From Acarospora socialis (lineage: Eukaryota; Ascomycota; Lecanoromycetes; Acarosporales; Acarosporaceae), in NCBI GenBank assembly GCA_025617375.2, contig JAMYGW020000002.1, positions 2,170,001 through 2,234,000 of the forward strand: 64,000 nt of DNA. Reading direction: 5' to 3'. Below the pieces are notes generated by a model that was not told the origin of the DNA, did no database searches, and worked only from the letters and a program-made list of their open reading frames with translations. The translations under genes and the position numbers were made by a program. Positions 52,031 to 61,712 of this stretch are shown here, one piece after another; position 1 is the stretch's first letter, and each line of letters starts with the position of its first letter.

Positions 52031-55000
52031 CACTAAGTTTAAGTGAATTCATCTTTATCATCTACATCAAATAGAATAATGACACAATCAGCAATAATGT
52101 CAGTTCAGATTATACAATTATCTGTAAATATACTTAAAATATAGATATTGAATATCTTTAATGAAGAATGAGAAAAGCTTTGAGTCTTTGTAATTAAACT
52201 TGATCTATATATTGAGTTTAATCAACTGAAGTTCACAATCAATCAAGAGAAGACATTATTTACAACAATTTATCTTATGAATGCAGTCTTCAATTGAGTT
52301 GATCTTAGACTGCATGAGTTTCTAAAAAAAGACTATAAAAAGTGTAATGTTGATACAGAGTTTATGTTCAACAACTTCAGCAAGTTTAAGAAAGAACTTA
52401 GAAAAACTTTCAATATAATTGATGAAGAAAAAGCAGTAAAGAATAAGTTTACATCTTATGACAGAATAAATCAGCAGCAACTTTTATCACAGAGTTTCAA
52501 TAATTAGTGACACTCATCAGATGAAATGATAAAGCACTTATTTCACAGTACTATTAAGATTTGAAAGAGTTCATTAAAGATAAAATAGTCAAAATGAAAT
52601 GATTACACAATCTTCAAGAAATGATTAATTTATTTATTAATATTGATAATTATCAGTGAAAATAACAGATGAAACAAAAGAAGTATTATATATTATCTAT
52701 GAGAGAAGATCAAGAAAAAAGCTTCTGACTGTAAACACAGAGATATATTTTATTAATAAGATATAGAGAAATGAACTTTATAAATTTTAATATAATCAAG
52801 AAGCATCATCAAAAGTCATAAAAAACTAAATAAATAAAGTCTGAACATCAATCAGAGCAATTCACTAAGTTTTAGATGACACTGCAAAACAAAATATAAA
52901 TGTATTATAACTACAGAAAACTCAGATATCTTATTTAAGAATGCAATAGATTCTGAATAAATAGAAAGAATATTGCAGCAATAATAATCAAAATAAAAGT
53001 GAAAAAATCAAACATAATGCATAACACTCTGAGCTGAACAGTCTGTTACAATAACTTGTGCTGTGTATACATGAACAATAAAAAAAAAGTTAAATGATAT
53101 TCACAGAAGTTCAAAAGAAAGAACAAAAGTGATTATAACAGATTAGATTGATTGACAATTTATGAAAAAAAATTAATTATTCTTATCAAGAAATAAGTTC
53201 TTGATACTGAAAAAGAAGATAATATTCTTAAAAATGACATTGAAGAGATTGATGATTATAAATCTCAAATTAATGAATCATGAATATTTCTTGACAGCAA
53301 TACACTTATAAAAGAAAGTTTAAATGATGTTGAGACAGAACTCTTGAAAAAATACTGAACTAAGATTGAGAGAGATCTAGATGCTTAAAGAAAAGTGACA
53401 CAAAACAACAATACAATACTGAAAAAAAAGCAGAGAGCTCAAGATCAAAAAGTAAAGACATATGAAGAATTTGATAATTTAATGAAAAATATACAAATTA
53501 TTATACAGAAACTGATGCTGAAATCTCTTATATAAAAAAGAAAGAGTTACAAGATAAAGATAAGCTTATCTGAAGAGTATGTCACACTAAAATACAAGAG
53601 ATGAATCTTCAGCAAAAAATATATATTATTTAAATTTCTGCAAAGAGTAAGAGTCTTTAAGAGTCAGTTGTAGATAAAGTATAATCAGTATGAACTTTGA
53701 TTATATCTCAAAAAATACATTGAGTGACACAATTTAAAGTATGTGAATCTTATGATTAGAAGAGAACTCAAGTGATTTTAAGAGCTTTGAAGATGAGTTA
53801 AAGAATTAAGTAAGTCAAAAAATAAAAAGCTTTCTTGACAAAACTAGAGATCAAGAAGTTAATAATGTCTCAAAGAAAAAACAATGATTATTAAATATAA
53901 ATCAAGATCAAATTCAACAGATATCAGATTAACACATTGATGAATTTTGAAGTGAATAGTAATATTTTAAATTGCAGAACAGTTAACATGTTGAGATTGA
54001 AGACATGATGAGTGCATCATTTATTCAACATAAGAATGACAAATGAAATTATTGAAAGAATTGAAGAGAAAATCTGTGTAAAAGTCTCAATTCTTGAAAA
54101 CTCACAAGAAATAATGTTCAACATTACAGAGTCAGTCAAATATGATATTATGCTAGAAATGTCTTAATTACACAAAAAGAATTCTAAAATTGACTGAGTT
54201 ATAAAAGAGATATGCACAGTCAAAGATGCATATAAGATCTCAAAACAATCAAAAATGAGCTTATCAGAGTATAAGTCATGAGATCATGAAATATCACTAT
54301 TGAATAAAAAGCAATCTAAGTAAATATCACTATATTCAATGAGCAAAAATCAACTCAAGAAAGTGAGAACTTATCTTGACAAAAATCTCAAGAGAAAATT
54401 CATAAAATCATCAAAATCATCAGCAAAATACTTAATTCTGTTCATATCAAAAAAGAATGACAAAAAATGACTGTGTGTTAACTACAGACAACTCAATAAG
54501 ATAACTCATCAAGATAGTTATTCTTTATCATTGATAGAAGAGTTACAAGATTAATTAAACAAGATTAAATAATTCACAAGCTTAAATCTTAAGAAGATTT
54601 ATTACTGAGTAAGAATAAAGAAAGATAAAAAATGAAATACAGTATTCTGAACAAGATATGAACACTATGAATATATAATTATGTTATTTAAGTTAAAAAA
54701 TGCTTCAGTTATCTTTCAGAGATTGATTAACAATATATTACAAGAATATCTTGATGATTTTGTAATTACATATTTCAATGATATTCTGATATACTCAGAA
54801 GATCTTGAGAAGTATTAAGAATATATGCATAAGATATTGACAAAGTTCAATGAGAGAGTTCTGTACATGAAAAAGTCAAAAAGTAAATTTAAAATCAAAA
54901 AAATTGAGTTTCTAAACTATGTAATTTGATCTGAACAGATTAAAAAGAATTTTAAGAAAACAGAAACAGTTAAAAACTGATTAACATTAAAATAAATCAA

Positions 55001-57478
55001 GAAAGTACAGATCTTTCTAGAATTGATGAACTATTATTAAAAGTTTGTATTCAAATACACAAAAATTATGAAATCACTAACACATCTGATACACAAGAGC
55101 AAAGAATGACATTGAGAAAGAAATCAAGAAAATACATTTCACACACTAAAGAAAAGTCTTAGTGAAATAGTGCATTTGAAAATACTCAATTTAGCATGCA
55201 AAAAAGTACTAAAGATCAATACTTTAAACTTTACAGTAGAAGTATGTCTATATTAAATTGAGAATGAGCAATAAAAACTCATAACATATCAATTTAGAAA
55301 ACTATCAGAATTTGAGAAAAGATATGAGATTCATGATAAAAAACTTCTTACAATAGTGAAAGCACTGCAAAACTGAAAATCTTATTTCACAGAGACAAGC
55401 AAGTTAATTTAAATCTATATGAATCATAAGAATTTGAGAAACTTCACAACAACAAAGCAACTCAATCAACAACAGATTTGTTGAATAAAACAGTTGATGA
55501 ATTATGAATTTCAAATTCATTACAAGAAAAGTAATGAGAATAATAAAACAGATGTTTTAAACAGATAATTTGATCATGAAGATATATAGATAATATACAT
55601 CAAAATTTTAAGTAAAAACAACAAAGAAATTCTCATGAAGAACTTAACAGCAATATATAAAATAAAGTAAGTTCTCTTAACAGATAAAAAACTCATTAAA
55701 ATATATTACTATAACAGAATTGATGAACATCTAAAAGTTAAATGCACAGAGAACTTAGTGCAAAGAAAATGCAATATTAGTGATTTTAAAAATTGAGTTA
55801 TCAGATAATTACTGTGTGTAATTTATGCTGAAGAAATAAGATTAATTAAGATAAACAATATGATGAAGTAACATAACTAAACACATTAAATGCATCATGA
55901 AAGTCAGTTATCATGAACTTCATAATGAAATTATCATCATCAAGAGATCTGACATGAAAAGTGAAATTTAACAGTATATTTATCATAATAAACAGATTAA
56001 TCAAGTACACAATGTTTATTTCATTTAAAGAGATCACAACAGCATCAATATTGATGTACACAATACTGTGAGAATTAATTAACAGTTATGAATTATCAAA
56101 AGAATTTATCATTAACAGAAACAAACTGTTTATAAACAAATTTTAAGAAATGTTTACAGCAGAACTCAGAATAAAGCATAAAATATCAATAACATATTAT
56201 TTATAAACAGATAAACAGAGTAAATAAATGAATCAAACAGTGAAAATATATTTAAAACACTATGTCAACAGAAATCAGAATGATTAAGTACAACTGTTGT
56301 TAATAACACAGTTTGCATACAACAATGTGAAGAACAAGATCACAAGAGAAATGTCTTTCTATATGAACTATAATTACAATTTAAAAATATAATGAAATTC
56401 ACAGATGCACAGATCACAGAGTTAAAAAGTAATTTTAAATATTGTTTAGATGAAGAAACTGCATCAAAATCTCACAAAATGAATTGAACAACAGACAGAA
56501 CAAACAACAAAGACAAAATTATTTGAAGAAGAAAAGAAAATATACTTAAGAATGAACAATGTTCACATTAAAGAAAGAAGCAAAAAACTGAAAAATAAAA
56601 GTATTGAATTTTTCAAGAACAAGAGAGACATTAAAAAGTTAAGTTATGAGCTAAACTTACTTAAGAAAATGAGAATATACTCAATATTTCACACATTCAT
56701 GCTACAACACTGTGATCAGTTCATATCACTTTAAATTATAGAAATATTTGTCAAACTCAACAAAGAATATGAAGTTCAGAATATTTTAAAAAAAAAATGA
56801 TTAAAGAGAAAGTTCATTATCTTGTGAAATGAAGAAAATACAATATCTCAGAAAATATTCAAAAACTCAAAGAAAATCTTAAGAACTGTGTAAAAATGCT
56901 TCAATGTTTTGAGAAAAGAAATTAAGATTGATATTAATTCAGAAGAATGAAGATATTGAGTTCATGAGTTATGATATTGTTTGAAAATCTTCATTTTTAA
57001 TTTCATCATTATCACTATCAAGCTCAATAGCAAGACAGTCAGTCTTTTGTGCAGCATGATGATTCATTTAATTTAAGATTTTTGAAGATGTATCACTTTA
57101 AATGATAATATGACAAGCTTAAAGTACTTAACTGTCAAGATATTGTTTGTCTTGCTTACTTCTTTCATCATCTTCAATATTTTTTTGCAAAAAAAAAATA
57201 CAAGTTCTATCAAGAGACTTTTACAATACATTGACACACAGACAATCACAACAAGTATATTTATTACATTTTAATTAAGATTTCATTACAAAACAATCAA
57301 TGTCACAGCTGACACAATAATCACAAGAGAATGAGATAGACACATTATCAAGTTAAATTTTCTTTGTGATTCTTAAGTAATTTAAATTTTTAAAAAGCAT
57401 CATTACTGATAGCAGATAATGTGAAAACTCTTATTTATATAGATTTTAGAGAATTAGTGTCTGAGAAAAGAAGAATAA

Positions 57479-57847
57479 TGTTATAATTAAGTTAAAATAA
57501 ACTTAGAGCAAACTGATGCATATATGTAAAGAATGTATATTTAGAAAATATTTAAACAGCAGTTATGTAACATCTTGCTGTGCTCAAAGAAAACAATAAC
57601 AAATAAGATGAACTAAGCAAGCTGAGTGTTCAACATGCTTAATGTTCTCAATAATGAGATTGACAAGATCAGTGAGTAAACTCAGTATATAGTCACAGTG
57701 ATTTTTCTTATGAAAAGAAATTGTATTCAACTTTAGTTATCATTTAAGAGTTAAATTCAGAGTCTATCATATCATACAAATCATTATATTTACAAGCATA
57801 AATTCTTAGTTCTACATATCTGAGAAATCTTGAATCAGAATGTAATA
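57479..57847 (+). repeat. 3' LTR of J (369 bp)
   Basis: Begins TGTTATAATTAAG and ends AGAATGTAATA. It is followed by the target duplication CAAGA and the resumed copia leader of K. Confidence 0.92.
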
Positions 57848-57907
57848 CAAGACACTAAAAGTATGCATTTTCTCTAAGAAATCTCTTGTTAACTTAAGCT
57901 CATAATC

Positions 57908-58140
57908 TATTGAATTTAGTGAAAGATCTAAAGAATACTTGTACTATACTGTCTATTTAGTGAATGTACACTGTTGAAGTTGACTGCAATCAACATAAGT
58001 TAATTATCTTGATTATAATTAACATGAGTGTTGTTGTGTCTGAATATTACTGTCATGCAAAGCATAAAGACAGTAAACAATCTATGACACTAGTACTAAC
58101 TAAGTCAATAGTAGCAGCTAGAACACTGCACTTCTCAACA
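57908..58140 (-). repeat. 5' LTR of K (233 bp)
   Basis: On the minus strand it begins TGTTGAGAAGTGCAGTG and ends TTCACTAAATTCAATA. It is the best-preserved copy of this LTR in the window and the one that fixes its true start. Confidence 0.9.
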
Positions 58141-59160
58141 TACTTATTAAAATTTTCATCTTCAATCTTTTTCTTCTTCTCTGTATTCTTTTTCTTTATA
58201 TGCTTTTTATATAAGTTTATAAATAATTAATGTATTTTTATCAGTCTTTATAATGTATTGTTGTCACAAATCACAGACAAAGACATACAAAACAATAAAA
58301 GCAAAAGAAAATCAGATAAGCAACAGAATTAAAGATAGCTGAAAAATAAATCAAGAAAAACAGAAATAACATTTACAGAATATCAATAAAATTCATAACA
58401 GTTCTATATCAGTATAAAAAAGTACTTATAAATGTTACAATGAGTATTTTTGTTGATGTAGTGACAATTTATATATAATGTTTTTAATAAATTAAACACA
58501 ATTATACACTTCACAAACAATCTCACATCATTAGCATAGCTTCTGCAGCTAAAAGCTGTTATTTATTTGTGAATATAGATTAAAGTGATCTTTTAATTGA
58601 CAGAACAGTTTCAGTTAATAAAGTGATTTAATTGTAATGTAATATTATGAATTTAAAAAAGTGACAATAAAATGTTCATTATACTGATTGACTTCTCTGA
58701 CAGAGTCTCTACACACATCATAATGACAGTGAAATAATTAAAAATAAAAGTAACAAAAAAAACAAAATTAACAAAATTAACAGTATCAACAGAAGAAGCA
58801 GAAGCAACAAAACTGATAAAAAAAATAAAAATAATGAAACTGACAGAAACAGAAACAGATGATATGATAGAAGTAGTGAAATTAGAAAATATTTTTTGAA
58901 TCAGTAAAATGAAATTTTACTGAATATTTCACTTAAAACTTACAGAGTGAGATGAAATCAACAACATTATTTGTTAAAATGACTGATCTGAAGACTGAAT
59001 GATGATGAAATGAATGTAATGAGTCTGTATTTGATGACAGTGATGTAGAATGAAATGACATATTGATAGATTTGATCATTGTTGTTGTTGTTGTTGCTGT
59101 CAATGTGTAGATGTAGTTTACAGGACTGAGTTACAGTGTGTAAAAGTTTTATGCTACAGC
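58141..59160. other. AT-rich, CpG-free sequence at the edge of the repeat block
   Basis: I could match no element here. It contains pyrimidine-rich stretches near 58,155-58,200, a purine/CA-rich low-complexity run at about 58,735-58,870 and a short TTG repeat near 59,078-59,094. Base composition is like the repeat block, which ends abruptly at about 59,160. Confidence 0.55.
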
Positions 59161-59816
59161 CTTGCGTAAGTGAGGGCCTCAATTCTAGTTACTTGTACCC
59201 CAAAGCGTATCTAAGCATCTAGGTCCCACCGCGAATATAGAGGGAGACTCATTGATCTTGGCCAAGTCATCCCCTGCAATCTATCAATAGGAGCCTACCC
59301 GCATTCATATAAAACTCACAGCGTCTGGGCCGGGGGGTTGAGACCTAGTCTATAATCTGTTTTCAGAGCTGAGCTGCCTCATTAGGATATAGCGGAAGGT
59401 TGACTGCTGGGCTTCGGTATGCAAAGTCTTCACGCTGGTGATAGTTTCAGCTGCTCTCCACACATGGAAATGCTGAGAGTCTCCGAGTCTTCTCGACCGA
59501 GATAGCTGAAGGATGAGAGCTCTGTTGATGTGCTTCAAGCTGCATCCGAAGTCCGAATTTTTGGGAGACAAACCTCTCGTGTTGATGTGTGGTGACGCTG
59601 CTCACTTCAATGGTAGCATGTATTTCGCATCACACTGTAAGCGACGATGCGTACATTAATTCTGGGTAGTAAGGTTGGTAGTCATTCGATGTTGAGTGTT
59701 CGAAACCCTTCTGCCACCGCTATGCATGGGAGCTATAATTCTCTAGTCCACATTTTGAGGAGATTATTTTCAGTTTCCTAATATCGACTCGAGGCCGTGA
59801 CTGACAATTGACCAAC
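59161..59816. other. Intergenic sequence and upstream region of the amidohydrolase
   Basis: Composition switches here to that of the genes, and the first CpG I see in the window is at 59,165. No gene is recognised. A 73-codon minus-strand open frame (59,350-59,571) shows no family features. The amidohydrolase promoter must lie in this stretch, close to the silent block. Confidence 0.6.
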
Positions 59817-61341
59817 ATGGCTGCCGAATTTCTAGCGGGACATGGAATCGACCTGCAAGAGGAGATATCGAAAGTCCAATTCGGTCTTCCCGAAAGGATG
59901 CTCGGTCCAAGCCGTTTTTCTGCACCAAAGTCCCCGATATCCACACTCTCCAAGGTTGAAGGTGTCCGGCTTCCCCTCAAGCACCCCGACACACTATGGG
60001 ATGTCTCTATCAACAGCGGCCGGGTGAAGAGTATCGACGAACACAATCGCTCTGCCCTAACTGCGCCTCTTGTCTCTGGTGTGCTTGATGCCAGGGAGCA
60101 ATTCCTTGCGCCCTCACTATGTCACCCACATATCCATTTGGACAAGTGCTTTCTTCTCTCAGACCCTAAATGCGCGGATCTAGACATCGTAAAGGGTGAT
60201 TTTGCTGAGGCAATGGAGCTTACGAACAAGGCCAAAGCGAGATTCGAGGAAGAGGATCTATTAAGAAGGGGAAGATGGTTGATCGAGGAGAGCATCGCTG
60301 CTGGTGTCACTCACATGCGGGCATTTGTGGAAGTAGACGAAGGAGTAGGGTTCAAGTGCCTTGATGCAGGTCTGAAGCTGAAAGCGAAGTTCACGAGAGA
60401 ATGCGAAGTCCAGATCTGTGTCTTTGCGCAATTGTCACTGTTCTCGGGAGGAGATGGCGGGGAGGAGATGCGGAAACTGATGCAAACTGCCCTGGAACGG
60501 GAGGGTGTGGACGTTGTGGGCAGCACTCCTTATGTGGAAGCGGACGAGAAGAAGATGAAGCGGAATGTTGAGTGGGCTATTGAAACTGCGCTGGAGAGGC
60601 GTTTGCATCTAGACTTTCATTTGGACTACAACCTTGACGCTGATATGGAGCCTTCAATTTGGTTTGTGTTGAAAACACTCAAGGAGAAGGACTGGATGGG
60701 TCGAGCAGAGAAGAAGAAGACTATCGTGTTAGGTCACTGCACACGGCTGACGCTGTTCAGGAAGCAGGAATGGACGAAGCTGAGACACGAGATTGGCAAC
60801 CTGCCCATCCATTTCGTTGGCCTACCTACCTCAGATCTCTTTATGATGGGCAGACCTGCCGGCGACGAAGTTACAACTGGTAAAAGAGTCCGAGGTACTT
60901 TGCAGATTCCAGAAATGGTGCAGAAGTATGGGCTCGAGGGTACTATAGGGGTAAATAACGTAGGTAACGCATTCACACCGCAAGGAAGCTGCGACCCAAT
61001 GAGTATAGCAAGCTTGGCTGTGGGCATCTACCATGCAGGTACAAAGAAAGACGCCGAGTTGATATTTGTCAGTAATGCTTGAACCCCGCCGAATGATCAA
61101 ATGTCAGCTTATGATTTTCCAGGAATGTGTTTCAACAAGGGCAAAGGCTGCCATTGGTTACCGGACAGCCTCGATGGGTCTGAAAGCTGGAGATCCAGCA
61201 GACTTCATTTTGTTCGGGCGGACGTCTTCCGAAAGAGCACAGGGAAGCAGGGGACGGAAGACAATCCAGGAGATTGTATATGATGCTAGCCCTGAACGTT
61301 TGACGGTCAGATCAGGAGTTATGCTTAGTCGTCGTCGCTAG
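59817..61341 (+). CDS. Cytosine-deaminase-like amidohydrolase (two exons)
   Basis: A metal-dependent hydrolase of the amidohydrolase superfamily, nearest to the cytosine deaminase/CodA group, probably cytosolic; substrate unknown. Exon 1 is 59,817-61,067 and exon 2 is 61,123-61,341, joined in phase 0, giving 489 residues, a usual length. The start is the ATG in ACCAACATGG, a good fungal context. The in-frame TTG nine bases earlier is not a eukaryotic start. Visible motifs: HPHIHLDK (His105, His107 as metal ligands), LDFHLDYN (His268), LGHCTRL (His307), GVNNVGNAFTPQG (378-390), and the closing GLKAGDPADFILFG encoded in exon 2. Compared with E. coli CodA, the catalytic Glu217 position appears to be Tyr271, and Asp313 appears to be Asn380. 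True cytosine deamination is therefore doubtful, and the activity may be divergent or lost. Nothing ties it to its neighbours. Confidence 0.85.
61068..61122 (+). other. Intron of the amidohydrolase gene (55 bp)
   Basis: Donor GTCAGT at 61,068 and acceptor TTCCAG ending at 61,122, with a branch-like CTTAT near 61,108. Removing it joins AELIF to ECVSTRAKAAIG, which restores the normal family C-terminus. Without splicing the frame stops at 61,082. Confidence 0.88.
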
Positions 61342-61367
61342 TGCGCCGAACTTTCTGGTGTAATCCT

Positions 61368-61712
61368 ATGAATTCAGTCACTGGAGTTCTTTCTTGGATA
61401 AGTTTCAATCACGACACAATGCGGTCACCACTGATCACTGATACGGTCTTACGTGCACGTAGAGATGGTCAAAAACTGTCCCTCCTAAGATATAGCCTAC
61501 TACGGAATAGTGTAGTAGCCATTCATGCACGTGGCGGGGCGGCGCAGGTCGGACAAACGATAATCCTTTCCGAGCTCACTCCCCGTGAAGAGGCTCACTT
61601 GTTAATGCTCACTAACTGGATTCGAGACGATCTCAACATCGAGTGGAAGAAGTTTCGAAAGGAGCTCGATCACCAAGGCAATCAGTTTGGACCGGCAGAA
61701 CGGGCAACATGA
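61368..61712 (+). CDS. Small open frame overlapping the SNF12 start (possible upstream ORF)
   Basis: A frame of 114 codons starts at ATG 61,368, with a second ATG at 61,419. It ends with TGA at 61,710-61,712 and so overlaps the SNF12 start codon as ATGA. The product (SELTPREEAHLLMLTNWIRD near its end) matches no family that I recognise. It may be an upstream ORF in the SNF12 leader, part of the 3' untranslated region of the amidohydrolase, or chance. Confidence 0.25.
   Translation: MNSVTGVLSWISFNHDTMRSPLITDTVLRARRDGQKLSLLRYSLLRNSVVAIHARGGAAQVGQTIILSELTPREEAHLLMLTNWIRDDLNIEWKKFRKELDHQGNQFGPAERAT

Larger units (their letters stand above)
51157..57847 (+). mobile_element. J: Ty3/Gypsy chromovirus, variant of the A family, carrying a hairpin insertion
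   Basis: The LTRs of 368-369 bp have an enlarged 5' half compared with A. A perfect duplication CAAGA (51,152-51,156 and 57,848-57,852) flanks the element, and joining the flanks restores the copia sequence seen in E1 at 258-290. Gag lies at about 52,035-53,560, protease near 53,930, RT at about 54,340-54,930, RNase H at about 55,180-55,540, integrase at about 55,680-56,370, chromodomain at about 56,740-56,930, and the antisense region at about 56,950-57,360. It is among the most mutated copies. Confidence 0.94.
48497..58140 (-). mobile_element. K: 5' part of a Ty1/Copia element, minus strand, interrupted by J
   Basis: It is collinear in reverse with E1 positions of about 1-3,150. It holds the 5' LTR (57,908-58,140), the leader tandem repeat (about 51,000-51,150), gag, and the GAG-pre-integrase/integrase region (open piece 49,515-49,324 with SEQDDVYIVK, as in E1). 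The 3' half is absent and the left edge abuts the hAT-like terminus. Element J interrupts it at 51,156/57,848. The copy is heavily mutated. Confidence 0.87.

Noticed and set aside
24990-58140. F and K as the two halves of one copia element split by a 22-kb insertion
   Set aside because: They are collinear and in the same orientation, but about 835 bp of copia between them is missing, the inner edges do not share a target duplication, and the outer flanks (AAACT of a gypsy LTR on the left, TACTT on the right) do not come from one continuous sequence.
1-59160. Small secreted effector-like genes hidden in the AT-rich block
   Set aside because: Every open frame that I examined is a fragment of an LTR element, its antisense, or AT-rich chance sequence. 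None has a signal peptide followed by a Cys-rich mature part.
1-59160. Centromere or subtelomere
   Set aside because: Nested AT-rich retroelements would fit, but no telomere repeat, centromere-specific array or chromatin evidence is available in the sequence.
59808-59816. Amidohydrolase start at 59,808
   Set aside because: The codon there is TTG. The first ATG in the frame, in a strong context, is at 59,817.
59720-60046. Minus-strand 108-codon open frame over the amidohydrolase start
   Set aside because: It lies opposite a well-supported gene, has no recognisable motif and reads as a shadow of that gene.
60734-61100. Minus-strand open frames opposite the amidohydrolase 3' part
   Set aside because: Overlapping shadows of conserved plus-strand coding sequence, with no family features.
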